From Hymenobacter pini (lineage in GTDB: Bacteria > Bacteroidota > Bacteroidia > Cytophagales > Hymenobacteraceae), in contig NZ_JAIZZH010000001.1 of assembly GCF_020421205.1 (NCBI RefSeq), forward strand, positions 248,001 through 312,000: a DNA stretch of 64,000 nucleotides, written 5' to 3'. This document shows, in pieces, positions 53,248-61,348 of this stretch. The notes under the pieces are model-generated. The model was not told the origin of the DNA. It saw nothing but the letters and a program-made list of their open reading frames with translations, and did not search any database. The translations under genes and the position numbers were made by a program. Numbering within the stretch: the first letter of the stretch is position 1; each line of letters starts with the position of its first letter.

Positions 53248-53693
53248 GAACGTCATGCCGGGCATGTGGCGCATCAAGCCAGTGACCGAGGCATCTCGCG
53301 TGCTGATGTTGAGTAGTGTTTTATCCGTTCCAGGTCTGTAAATCGATAGATGACCAGTTGGGATTGAATAAGTTAATCAGATATTCCTTCTTGCTGCGCG
53401 TCCAGTTCTTGATTTGCTTTTCGCGCGTAACTGCTTGCTTTGCTTCTGGGTAATCCTCGAAATACACCAGCAGATTACATTGGTAGTGGCCGGTAGATTT
53501 TCCGACTTCTCCTAATCCTTCGTTGTGCTCGTGCAGGCAGCGCTCCAAGTTGTTGTTGACGCCGGTGTACAATACCGTTCGTGCCGGATTAGTAAGGATG
53601 TACACATAGAAGCTCATGCAGTGAAGTTACTTTGGCAACGTCAGCACGCGAGATGCCTCGGCTACGGCTCCGCCTTCGCTCGGCATGACGTTC
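53248..53693. mobile_element. GIY-YIG nuclease gene enclosed by GTCAT terminal inverted repeats
   Basis: The left end 53248-53311 and right end 53636-53693 are inverted copies. Their outer part is GAACGTCATGCCG on both sides. Their inner part shares CCGAGGCATCTCGCGTGCTG (53286-53305), with one difference over 26 bases. The gene sits between them with 9 nt and 18 nt to spare. The element exactly fills the gap between the dehydrogenase stop (53697) and the aminotransferase start (53232). No target duplication is apparent. Its ends match those of the gene-less element at 18583-18726. Confidence 0.7.
53321..53617 (-). CDS. Stand-alone GIY-YIG endonuclease-domain protein
   Basis: A 98-residue single-domain protein. 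The GIY-YIG core is FYVYILTN (residues 3-10) with LYTGV (16-20). The conserved Arg is Arg26 in NNNLERCLHEHNEG, and the metal-binding Glu is Glu67 in AVTREKQIKNWTR. LINLFNPNW completes the family C-terminus. All catalytic positions are present, so it is probably an active nuclease of the small UPF0213-type. It has no fused DNA-binding domain. It is the only gene in the inverted-repeat element described here and interrupts the pyrimidine operon, suggesting a role in element movement or tolerance; that is inference. Confidence 0.88.
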   Translation of the reverse strand: MSFYVYILTNPARTVLYTGVNNNLERCLHEHNEGLGEVGKSTGHYQCNLLVYFEDYPEAKQAVTREKQIKNWTRSKKEYLINLFNPNWSSIDLQTWNG

Positions 53694-53696
53694 ATC

Positions 53697-55169
53697 CTAA
53701 CTCATCCAGTTAGTGCGCGACTCGGGGTTCCACTTGGTGGTGACCTTCTTCATCTGCGTCCAGAACTCAATGGAGCTTTTGCCGGTGATGTCGCAGGCGC
53801 CGAACTTCGACTCGTTCCAGCCGCCGAAGGAGAAGGGCTCCCGGGGCACAGGTACCCCAATATTCACCCCAATCATGCCGGCCGAGGCGTGTTCCATCAC
53901 GTGGCGGGCTAGGCCGCCGCTTTGGGTGAATACGGCCGCGGCGTTGCCGTATGCAGAGGCGTTTTCGATGGATAAAGCCTCGTCCAAAGAGTTGGTGCGC
54001 ATAATTGCCAGCACCGGTCCAAACACCTCCTCGCTGGCAATAGCCATATCGGGCGTTACGTGGTCGATGATGGTGGGGCCCACGTAGTAGCCGTTTTCGT
54101 GGCCGTTTACGGTGGGGTTGCGGCCGTCCAGCAGCACTTTGGCACCGGCCTGCTCGGCCTCGGTGATGTAGCGCTCAATCCGCTCTTTGGCTTGGCGGCT
54201 GATAACGGAACCCAGGTTCTGGCCGGGTACAATCTTGCGGGCTTCTTCCACCAGCTTGCTGATGATGTGGTCCACGCTGCCCACAGCCACCATAGCCGAG
54301 CCGGCCATACACCGCTGCCCCGCGCAGCCCGACATGGAGGCGGCCACGTTGGAGGCCGTCATATCGGCGTGGGCGTCGGGCAGTACCAGTAGGTGGTTTT
54401 TGGCTCCGCCCAGGGCTACGCAACGCTTCAGGTTGCTGGTGGCCCGGCGGTATACCACTTTGGCAATGCGCGTGGAGCCCACAAACGACACAGCCTGAAT
54501 ATCCGGATGGTCGCAAATGGCTTCCACGATTTCCTTGTCGCCGTTTACCACATTAAGCACGCCATCGGGCAGGCCGGCTTCCTTCAGCAGCTCGGCGATG
54601 CGCATAGCACTGAGCGGTACCAGCTCCGAGGGTTTCAAAATCATACAGTTGCCCAGCACAATGGCATTGGGAATGGTCCAGTGCGGCACCATGTTGGGGA
54701 AGTTGAACGGGGCAATAGAGGCCACCACCCCCAACGGGCGCTTTTCGATGCGGCACTCAACGCCTTTGCTTACCTCCATTACTTCGCCGGCCACCAACTG
54801 GGGCAGGGAGCAGGCAAATTCCGTCAGCTCGATGGCCTTTTCCACTTCAGCCCGAGCCTCGTCCAGCGTTTTGCCGTTTTCCTGGTGCACCAGTTCCGAC
54901 AACTCGGCCATGTGCTGCTCCAGCAGGGTTTTGTAGCGGTAGAAAATCTGCACCCGCTCCTTGATGGGCATGGCTGACCACGCCGGGAAAGCCGCTTGGG
55001 CTGCTTGTACTGCTGCATCCAGCGCTGCCGCACCGGAAAGCGACATTTCGGCCAGCACTTCACCCGTCAGAGGACTTTCAACGGGCAGCGTATTCGCAGT
55101 TTCGGTATCGACAAACTGACCGGCGACGTAGTTGCGTATAACCGGGTATTTTACAGTTTCTGCCTCCAT
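53697..55169 (-). CDS. mmsA: CoA-acylating methylmalonate/malonate semialdehyde dehydrogenase
   Basis: A 490-residue aldehyde dehydrogenase. The catalytic Cys is in GCAGQRCMAGSAMV near residue 287, and the family-typical Asn is in GVVASIAPFNFPNMVPHWTI. Arg residues that bind the substrate carboxylate characterise the MmsA branch, and EVFGPVLAIMRTNSLDEAL is conserved. It oxidises malonate or methylmalonate semialdehyde with NAD and CoA, giving acetyl- or propionyl-CoA. In this operon the expected substrate is malonate semialdehyde derived from beta-alanine. It is the first gene of the block; the AT-rich 238-nt region upstream presumably carries the promoter. Confidence 0.93.
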   Translation of the reverse strand: MEAETVKYPVIRNYVAGQFVDTETANTLPVESPLTGEVLAEMSLSGAAALDAAVQAAQAAFPAWSAMPIKERVQIFYRYKTLLEQHMAELSELVHQENGKTLDEARAEVEKAIELTEFACSLPQLVAGEVMEVSKGVECRIEKRPLGVVASIAPFNFPNMVPHWTIPNAIVLGNCMILKPSELVPLSAMRIAELLKEAGLPDGVLNVVNGDKEIVEAICDHPDIQAVSFVGSTRIAKVVYRRATSNLKRCVALGGAKNHLLVLPDAHADMTASNVAASMSGCAGQRCMAGSAMVAVGSVDHIISKLVEEARKIVPGQNLGSVISRQAKERIERYITEAEQAGAKVLLDGRNPTVNGHENGYYVGPTIIDHVTPDMAIASEEVFGPVLAIMRTNSLDEALSIENASAYGNAAAVFTQSGGLARHVMEHASAGMIGVNIGVPVPREPFSFGGWNESKFGACDITGKSSIEFWTQMKKVTTKWNPESRTNWMS

Positions 55170-55407
55170 GTTACGGAATTGTTAAGTATCCGCAAGTAAG
55201 AGGTTTTTTAAAAAGAACCTACTGCCCGGCAATTAATTTTTATTGAAGAATTTGTGACGAACAGTCGTTTATGATGAATGATATGCCAGTGAAAAGTCTA
55301 AATGAATGAATTTAATTCAATTTAGAGGCCATTTCGATCATCTTCTGGTATGAGTGTAAAGTTGGAATGCTGCTGATAAAATGAATCTGGGCCTGATTAG
55401 GAAAATG
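55170..55407. other. Upstream region of the pyrimidine operon
   Basis: This 238-nt AT-rich stretch between the mmsA start and the alpha/beta hydrolase stop holds no gene. A short imperfect hairpin AGGTTTTTTAAAAAGAACCT lies at about 55201-55220 near mmsA. No clean TAnnTTTG box with correct spacing was found. It should contain the operon promoter. Confidence 0.4.
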
Positions 55408-56382
55408 CTATTTGGCTTCAAGCGCCGTAGACGAAGCAACTAGGAAGTTTCGAATGGTAGCGTGCCACTGCTGCGGGTGTCGGCGCCAGTAAGGCTCGTG
55501 GCCGGAGCCGGCGAAATCCTGTCGTTGTTTACGTCCGGCCAGTGCTGTGAAAATGGCATCAGTTTCTGGCTGTGTTACGCGTGGATCGGCAGTGCCCCAT
55601 AGTAGCAGGGTGGGCGTGTGCACGCGGGCAGCGTAGCGCGTTGCATCTAGATCAAAGGCCCAAAAATTATTCTCCAAACCGCCCCACAGTACCAGCAGGT
55701 TGGCCATTGGGAAGGACGGCACATGCATAGTGCGGAAACGGCTCTGGGCAGTTTGCAGCATGGAGCCGTAGGGGCATTCCAGCACGTTGGCTGTGGGCCG
55801 CACGCCTAGTTCGGCTTCGGCCCGTAGCGTAGCTACAGCCCCCATGGAGTTGGCATATACTACTACCGGCCCCGGCCGCCGCTGCAGCCAGTGCACTACC
55901 GTGGCCACATCGGCGGCTTCATGGTGGCCTACGGTGCACACGTTCCCATCGGAGCCCCCATTGCCGGCAAAGTCTGTCAGCAGCACGTTGTACCCCAAGC
56001 GGCGGAAGTAGGCGGCTTCGGTGAGCAGTTTGCCTTTGGAGCTGGTGTAGCCGTGAAACAAAGCCACCGTGCCGCGGGGCCGGCGCACCGGGCCGTACCA
56101 GCATTCCAGGTGGCCATTGGGGCTGGCCAAGCGCAGGGGAGTGTAGGGAAAAGCCGGGCGCTGGTGGTTGACGGGCTTGGGGTTTTTGATGCCCGTAAGC
56201 AACACCCACAGCTTTTGCCCGGGCGTCAGCTGCTCGGGGTTTTCGGTGTGAGAGCCGCTTTCGGTGGAGAAATGCGTGAACCGCCAGGCGTGAAAAGCAG
56301 CTACCACATTCAGCCCTGTAAACGCTATAGCCGCCAGCACAAGAGTGCGGCGGCTGTAGCGGGCTAGCTTACTGGTTGCCAT
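55408..56382 (-). CDS. Alpha/beta hydrolase, membrane-anchored
   Basis: A 324-residue alpha/beta hydrolase with one N-terminal membrane helix (LVLAAIAFTGLNVVAAFHAW). The oxyanion segment is TVALFHGYTSSKG. The nucleophile elbow reads VVYANSMGAVA, with Ala in place of the first Gly of G-x-S-x-G. The acid is likely Asp in LLWGTADPRVTQ and the base His in FAGSGHEPYWRRH. The variant elbow is known in some esterases but could alter activity. It starts at ATG 56382, sharing one base with the stop of the pseudouridine synthase gene (TAATG), so translation is probably coupled. Substrate is unknown. Confidence 0.85.
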   Translation of the reverse strand: MATSKLARYSRRTLVLAAIAFTGLNVVAAFHAWRFTHFSTESGSHTENPEQLTPGQKLWVLLTGIKNPKPVNHQRPAFPYTPLRLASPNGHLECWYGPVRRPRGTVALFHGYTSSKGKLLTEAAYFRRLGYNVLLTDFAGNGGSDGNVCTVGHHEAADVATVVHWLQRRPGPVVVYANSMGAVATLRAEAELGVRPTANVLECPYGSMLQTAQSRFRTMHVPSFPMANLLVLWGGLENNFWAFDLDATRYAARVHTPTLLLWGTADPRVTQPETDAIFTALAGRKQRQDFAGSGHEPYWRRHPQQWHATIRNFLVASSTALEAK

Positions 56383-57314
56383 TAGCTGCGTCCGGAACGT
56401 TTGCCACCGTTGGAACTTGGTTTACGGCTCGGGTTGCCCGATTTGCCGCCCGTAGGGGCCGGGCCCTTACCAGTTGGCTTGGTGCCGGAGTTTCGCCCGG
56501 CGCTACCTGGTGCTTTGCCACTGCCTTTTCCGCCACCTGGCTTGGTGCCGAAGGAATTAGGGCCAGTGCTACGGCTCGCCCCCCGACTTCCTACGTTGCG
56601 TTTAGGGCTCTCGGGGGCAGATGCGGAAGCCGAACGGTTGAAACCGCCGGGGGCTGGTTTCGCGTTGGCCGGCCGCACGCCTCCGGGCCAATATTCGGAG
56701 CCTTTGCTGGGCGTTTTGAAGGTGCCAGCCGCAGCGGTTTGGGCCGCCATATCATCCGTCAGGGCCTTTACCTCTTTTTCCGTCAGTTCACGCCACTCCC
56801 CAGGTTTGAGCGTACCTACTGTTAAGTCCGCAATGCGCACGCGCACCAGGCGCAGGGTGGGAAAGCCCACGGCCGCCGTCATCTTGCGCACCTGCCGGTT
56901 CATGCCCTGCGAAATCCGGATTTGCAGCCAGCTGGTGGGAATGTTAGCCCGGAACCGCACTGGTTTGCTTCGCTCCCAGAGTTGGGGTACTTCGGGTAGC
57001 AGCTCGGCTTCGGCTGGGGAGGTAAAACCGGTTTTCAAATCCACCCCACGGCGCAGGGTGGCCAGGGCTTCCTCGGTGGGTGTGCCTTCCACCTGCACCC
57101 AATACGTTTTGGGTACCTTAAAGCGAGGCTCCGACAGGCGGTGCTGCAGCTGCTTATCGTCGGTGAGCAATACCAGGCCCTCGGAGTCGTAATCAAGCCT
57201 GCCTACCGGGTAAATGTTCGGTATGTCCACGAAATCCTTGAGCGTTTGCCGGCCATTTTCATCGGTAAACTGGGTGAGAACTTCGTAGGGCTTGTTGAGC
57301 AGGATGTAGCGCAT
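56382..57314 (-). CDS. RsuA/RluE-family rRNA pseudouridine synthase with long basic tail
   Basis: A 310-residue pseudouridine synthase started at the ATG at 57314 (MRYILLNKPYEVL), as in RluE-type enzymes that lack an S4 domain. The catalytic Asp41 is in VGRLDYDSEGLVLLTDD. GVDLKTGFTSPAEAELL, MNRQVRKMTAAVGFPTLRLV and VRIADLTVGTLKPGEWRELT are conserved core segments. Residues about 195-310 are a low-complexity basic tail of Gly, Ser, Pro, Lys and Arg, unusual for E. coli relatives but common in Bacteroidota; it may bind rRNA. The start ATG is 40 nt after a TACCTTTG box. The target is probably a 23S rRNA uridine. Confidence 0.9.
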   Translation of the reverse strand: MRYILLNKPYEVLTQFTDENGRQTLKDFVDIPNIYPVGRLDYDSEGLVLLTDDKQLQHRLSEPRFKVPKTYWVQVEGTPTEEALATLRRGVDLKTGFTSPAEAELLPEVPQLWERSKPVRFRANIPTSWLQIRISQGMNRQVRKMTAAVGFPTLRLVRVRIADLTVGTLKPGEWRELTEKEVKALTDDMAAQTAAAGTFKTPSKGSEYWPGGVRPANAKPAPGGFNRSASASAPESPKRNVGSRGASRSTGPNSFGTKPGGGKGSGKAPGSAGRNSGTKPTGKGPAPTGGKSGNPSRKPSSNGGKRSGRS

Positions 57315-57354
57315 GTGGAAGAGGGCGCCAGGCAGCACCCGTAACTATGGGGTG

Positions 57355-57362
57355 CAAAGGTA
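57355..57362 (-). promoter_or_regulatory. -7 box TACCTTTG of the pseudouridine synthase gene
   Basis: Perfect TAnnTTTG on the minus strand, 40 nt before the ATG at 57314. Confidence 0.55.
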
Positions 57363-57365
57363 CGC

Positions 57366-57767
57366 TTACTTGCCCGCCAAGCGGCGCTTCCGGATGCTTT
57401 CGGCCACTAGGCTGCGCACGAAGCCATTAGGGCGGGCCACAAACTCGCCGCTGTCCACCACTTTAATTCCGTCGCGGGTTTCGTCGCGGTAGGTGTGGTA
57501 CACCAGCGTGCCAATTCGCACCGAGTCCTTGGCGGTGGGGGCGGGCGGGGTGGGCTGGTTGTTGATGCGGGCCATATCGGCCAGGTACAGCAGGGAGTCG
57601 CGCTTGGTGTAGGGTCGGAAGCGGAACTTCTCGGGGAAGTAGTTCTTGGAGTCGGAAAGCTGGCTGCCTACAAAATCCTTCACGGCCAGCTCGGCCTGTT
57701 GCTGGGTGGTTTTGGAGCAGCTGCTCAGCAGCGTCAGGGCCGGAATAAAGAGAAAAAGGCGCTTCAT
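57366..57767 (-). CDS. Small lipoprotein, unknown
   Basis: A 133-residue lipoprotein starting at the ATG at 57767 (MKRLFLFIPALTLLSSCSKT), which gives a normal lipobox LSSC. An upstream ATG at 57779 adds four residues. The mature protein is short, with charged and polar residues (YFPEKFRFRPYTKRDSLLYL, LVYHTYRDETRDGIKVVDSG) and no recognisable motif. The C-terminus is basic. It is on the same strand as, and 24 nt after, the vWA-domain gene and probably cotranscribed with it. A role alongside that membrane protein is possible but not supported further. Confidence 0.65.
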   Translation of the reverse strand: MKRLFLFIPALTLLSSCSKTTQQQAELAVKDFVGSQLSDSKNYFPEKFRFRPYTKRDSLLYLADMARINNQPTPPAPTAKDSVRIGTLVYHTYRDETRDGIKVVDSGEFVARPNGFVRSLVAESIRKRRLAGK

Positions 57768-57791
57768 ATAGTCGTACAAATCAGAAAACGG

Positions 57792-59861
57792 TTACACTCC
57801 GCCGTGGTACTTACGGGTGGCCCACTCCACCGTGAGCAGGCCCAGCAGCAGGAAAAACAGCCATTTCAGGTTAATCAGGTCCTGCAAATCTTCCTGCTCA
57901 TACAAAATAGGCTTGTAGTTGGCCTTCCGGATATCCTGCGCCAGCTGCGCCAGTTGCTGCGGAAAGTACAGCCGCTGCCCGCTACGGCGGGCCACCTGGG
58001 CCAGCAGGTTGTGGTCGGCCCTCGACTGAGTGGCTTCCAACTGCTGGGCCTGCACCAGCACTTCGCCCCGATCTTGCTGGGGCTGGCCACCCAGGGTGGC
58101 GCGGGCCACGTAGCGGTACAGGCCGGCGGGCAGCGGGCCCAGGTGCAGGGGCCCGCCGTCCTCGGTGGTGGTGAAGCTGAAGGTGCGGGTCTTCTGCTGC
58201 TCGTCGGTGAGCGTGAGCGTGAGGGCCTGGCCGTAGATGCGCTCGAAGATGGCGTTGTAGGTTTCAGCCCCGAAGGTTACGTCGTCCTGGGTGTCGAAGG
58301 CGTCCTGGGTGGGATACACGTCGAGGCGCTTCTTGTTGGCGTTTTGAGTGAGCAGCTGCAGGGTGCGCAGCACCAGCCGGTCGTAGGCTTCGGGCCGGTC
58401 GTCGTGCTCCACGGCTTCCTGCAGGCGCCATTGCCAGCTGCCCTCCGTGAGCAACGTGGCCTGGCGCTGGGCCGGCGTGCCGCCAAATACTAGCAGCGGC
58501 TTCTGGGTTTTCACCCGGCCCACCTGCTGCCACAGGGCCACCTCGGTGCCCCCGCTCACGCGCACCTCACCAAATGGCACCGCCGCGGGCGGATACGCTA
58601 GAAACCGGCGTAGGGCGTCTTCCTCAAACGAAAACCGGGTGAAACCGGGGTTGGGCACGGGCGTTACCTCGTCGGTTTGAGTGCCGCGGGGCAGCACTGT
58701 GAGGCCAGTGCCCAAGGCGTTGTACGCCCCAAAGTTGGTTTGGGCTCCCAGCACGTACAGGGCCGGTACCCGGCGGGCTTTCACTTGGGCCAGCACCTCC
58801 TGGCCCACGCCACTCTGGGCCGGCAACTGGTGCAGAATGACCACGTCGAAATCCTGCCGGGTAAGCGGGCTGATGCCGGGCAGGTAGGTGGTCAGGTCGA
58901 AGTTGTCGTTCTGCTGAATGGCGGCGCGCAGGGCCTTGAGGTCGGGGTGGGGGGCCGCCCCGGCCAACAGTACCCGCAACCGGCCCTTTACCACTTCCAG
59001 GTAAGCGAATTTCTGATTGTTGAGCCGGGTAAACTCGCCAGCCAGCGGGGCCACCACCACCTCGTAGCGACGCTTGCCGGGGGCCGGGGCCGTGAGCAGG
59101 AAGGTGGTTTTTACGCGGCGCTGCCCGGCTGGCAACCGCACCTGCCGGGTTTGCAGCACCCGGCCATTCTCGCGCACCTGCACCGTGGCCGTGCTGCCCG
59201 CGTACCCGTCGTACCCAATTTCGGCTTCCAGGGGAAACTGGTTGCCGCTAAAGGCCACGCGGTTATAGGTAAGGGCCGGCAGACTCACGTCTTTCTTCGG
59301 AATGGTGTCGCCCACGCCCACGGCGTACACCGGGAAGGGGTACTCGGCGTACTGCGGGGCCCGCCCCCGGTTTACCAGCCCGTCCGACAGCAGCACCACG
59401 CCCGCTAGATTACGGCCCTCAAACTCATTGCTGATACCCGCCAGCAAGCCATCCACATCGGTACTGGCTGCCCGGAACCGTACCGAATCGGGCCGGGAAA
59501 CGGCGGGGGTGCTGAGGGTGCGGGTTTCCACCCGAAAGCCCTGCCCGCGCAGCTCGGTAGCCAGCTGCTGCAGGCCCTGGGTAGCCTGGCGTAGCACCGC
59601 CGGGGGCGTAAACAGCCCCACCGACTGCGAGTTATCCAGGGCCAGCACCAAAGTAGGCTCCTGCCGGGTGGTGGAGGTGGATTTCAGGAACGGCGACAAC
59701 AGCAGGAAGCACAGGAAGCTCACTACCACTAGGCGCACGGCCGCCAGCGCGTAGTTCAGGCCCCGGCTCCACGGAGCGCGGGCCGAGTACAGCAGGGTCG
59801 CGTAGCCCAGCCCGGCCAGCAGGCATAACGCAATAAACCAGGGAGAAGCAGATAACAGCAA
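57792..59861 (-). CDS. Membrane protein with von Willebrand A-like domain (BatA/BatB-like), TTG start
   Basis: A 689-residue protein with two N-terminal helices (about 8-25 and 35-58) and a C-terminal helix near 665-685 (LKWLFFLLLGLLTVEWATRK). The vWA domain spans about 70-210 with a DxSxS-like metal site (LVLALDNSQSVG) and GVVLLSDGLVNRG. Beta-rich repeats follow (YNRVAFSGNQFPLEAEIGYD). Such proteins occur with MoxR ATPases in Bacteroidota, but none is near. No ATG is available; TTG at 59861 fits the hydrophobic start. It may organise envelope protein complexes. Confidence is good for the fold, low for function. Confidence 0.78.
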   Translation of the reverse strand: MLLSASPWFIALCLLAGLGYATLLYSARAPWSRGLNYALAAVRLVVVSFLCFLLLSPFLKSTSTTRQEPTLVLALDNSQSVGLFTPPAVLRQATQGLQQLATELRGQGFRVETRTLSTPAVSRPDSVRFRAASTDVDGLLAGISNEFEGRNLAGVVLLSDGLVNRGRAPQYAEYPFPVYAVGVGDTIPKKDVSLPALTYNRVAFSGNQFPLEAEIGYDGYAGSTATVQVRENGRVLQTRQVRLPAGQRRVKTTFLLTAPAPGKRRYEVVVAPLAGEFTRLNNQKFAYLEVVKGRLRVLLAGAAPHPDLKALRAAIQQNDNFDLTTYLPGISPLTRQDFDVVILHQLPAQSGVGQEVLAQVKARRVPALYVLGAQTNFGAYNALGTGLTVLPRGTQTDEVTPVPNPGFTRFSFEEDALRRFLAYPPAAVPFGEVRVSGGTEVALWQQVGRVKTQKPLLVFGGTPAQRQATLLTEGSWQWRLQEAVEHDDRPEAYDRLVLRTLQLLTQNANKKRLDVYPTQDAFDTQDDVTFGAETYNAIFERIYGQALTLTLTDEQQKTRTFSFTTTEDGGPLHLGPLPAGLYRYVARATLGGQPQQDRGEVLVQAQQLEATQSRADHNLLAQVARRSGQRLYFPQQLAQLAQDIRKANYKPILYEQEDLQDLINLKWLFFLLLGLLTVEWATRKYHGGV

Positions 59862-60025
59862 AAGCCGACTAAAATCAGGTGAGAACCTAAAGAACCCCGG
59901 TTATGCCCGCAGAGTTGCGCCGCGCCCCGCGGCCGGGTAGCGAAGGTAGCAGGTTGCGGGGGAGCTATGTGGATGAAGAGAATTACTTTGTAAATAGATT
60001 TAAGTGTATTCTAAGATCAAAGCCT

Positions 60026-60523
60026 ATGATTATGAGCAGACTCAAAAGCTTAGTTCCTCTATGGCTAGGGTATCCTCTATTGTTCATTTTGGGTATAGCT
60101 ACCGGTGTAATTACCGTAGGGTATGCCTGGACTAAAAGTAAATATGAATTAGTACCGCCAGAGATAGTAATTGCCCCGCCGCCCCCAAATGCTACGTGGT
60201 GCTTTCCGAATACCAGTCTGAAAACAGCTATTAAGGTGCGAACTGCGCTGGATGGTAACTTACACCAAGACCCGGCTTACTACGTAGCAGACTGTTTGAA
60301 AATAATTGCTGCAATCAACCAGCTTAATGACAGCCTGCGGGCTCACGGCGAATACCCTGTGAAGATTTTGAGGCATAATGGCAGCCGATATGAGGTGTTA
60401 GCGCAAGGCATGCAAAGTGAGGTAACTCTGGCTACAGAAGAAGGTGCCTTCTACTTACATCGAATTCCTGAGCGGTTTCACGAAAAATACGATAGCCTAA
60501 TGCAGTTGCGGTACGCCCGATAA
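60026..60523 (+). CDS. Membrane-anchored protein, unknown
   Basis: A 165-residue protein starting at the ATG at 60026 (MIMSRLKSLVPLWLGYPLLF), which puts a membrane helix (WLGYPLLFILGIATGVITV) at the N-terminus. A longer reading to 59903 adds a basic, low-quality segment. The rest is soluble and periplasmic by the positive-inside rule, with LKTAIKVRTALDGNLHQDPA and a C-terminal HRIPERFHEKYDSLMQLRYA. No family is recognised. AT content is higher than in neighbours, as often seen for recently acquired or lineage-specific genes. It is 9 nt upstream of the next plus-strand gene. Confidence 0.55.
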   Translation: MIMSRLKSLVPLWLGYPLLFILGIATGVITVGYAWTKSKYELVPPEIVIAPPPPNATWCFPNTSLKTAIKVRTALDGNLHQDPAYYVADCLKIIAAINQLNDSLRAHGEYPVKILRHNGSRYEVLAQGMQSEVTLATEEGAFYLHRIPERFHEKYDSLMQLRYAR

Positions 60524-60532
60524 GCTACTCCA

Positions 60533-61288
60533 ATGTCCGAACCAAACGATACTACCGAAACCCTCGCGGTGGCAGTGGAGCAACTGTACCGGGTATTTGC
60601 GCGGTACCTGCTCAAGGCATTCATAGATGGCAGCCCGGTGTACGCGGATACGCTACCGGCCTGGAACCACGCCCTGGCTGCCCGACCCCTCCGGCAGCTC
60701 TCGGTCGACGACCTGCTGATTTTCTATTTCAAAGCCATGACCACTTGGGGTGACGTGGACGATTTTCGCCACTTTTTGCCCCGGATACTCGACCTGCTCA
60801 CGTCGCTGGATACCGGTTGGGAAGAGTGGGTAGCCCTGGACAAGCTGCGCTATGGCCAATGGCACACCTGGCCCGCCGCTGAGCAAGCGGCCGTCCGGGC
60901 GTACCTGCTGGCCCTGTGGCAGTACCTGCTGACAACCGACCACGATATGGCCGACGCCGTGTTTGGTGACTACTTGGAAGCCATTGCCCACGTCTACCCC
61001 GATTTTTCGGAGTTGCTGCGTTACTGGGAGGCTGCTCCCGGCCCACACGCATTGCGCCGCCTAGTTCACTTCGTAGAGTGGAACGCCCGCCGCCTGCTCC
61101 GCCAAAAACAGCTTTCCAGTTGGGCCGATTCAACTGAAACAGGAACTCAGTTTGTTCAATGGCTCACGCGCGCCGAGCTACTGGGAAAGCTTACCGCTAC
61201 CTTCTGGCAGCACGCCGAAACTCCCTACGGCGCGCAGGTGTCAGCGGTGTTGCAACTGCTGGAAGAAGCCAAAAAGGCTGAGGCGTAA
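60533..61288 (+). CDS. Helical cytoplasmic protein, unknown
   Basis: A 251-residue protein without signal or membrane segments, starting 9 nt after the preceding gene (same transcript). It is strongly helical and rich in Trp, Leu and Ala (LLIFYFKAMTTWGDVDDFRH; AYLLALWQYLLTTDHDMADA; LVHFVEWNARRLLRQKQLSS). Tandem helical pairs suggest a solenoid or bundle. I recognise no family. The position beside an envelope-anchored gene of unknown function gives no further clue. Confidence 0.6.
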   Translation: MSEPNDTTETLAVAVEQLYRVFARYLLKAFIDGSPVYADTLPAWNHALAARPLRQLSVDDLLIFYFKAMTTWGDVDDFRHFLPRILDLLTSLDTGWEEWVALDKLRYGQWHTWPAAEQAAVRAYLLALWQYLLTTDHDMADAVFGDYLEAIAHVYPDFSELLRYWEAAPGPHALRRLVHFVEWNARRLLRQKQLSSWADSTETGTQFVQWLTRAELLGKLTATFWQHAETPYGAQVSAVLQLLEEAKKAEA

Positions 61289-61348
61289 CATGTAACATTG
61301 TTGGCAAGTGAGCTATTGCGTCTCTAAACCGGTTTGAACAAGCCACGC

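Noticed and set aside
53321..53617. GIY-YIG protein as an UvrC (excinuclease) fragment
   Set aside because: The protein is complete for the stand-alone family, with its own C-terminal LINLFNPNW, and no UvrC remnants flank it.
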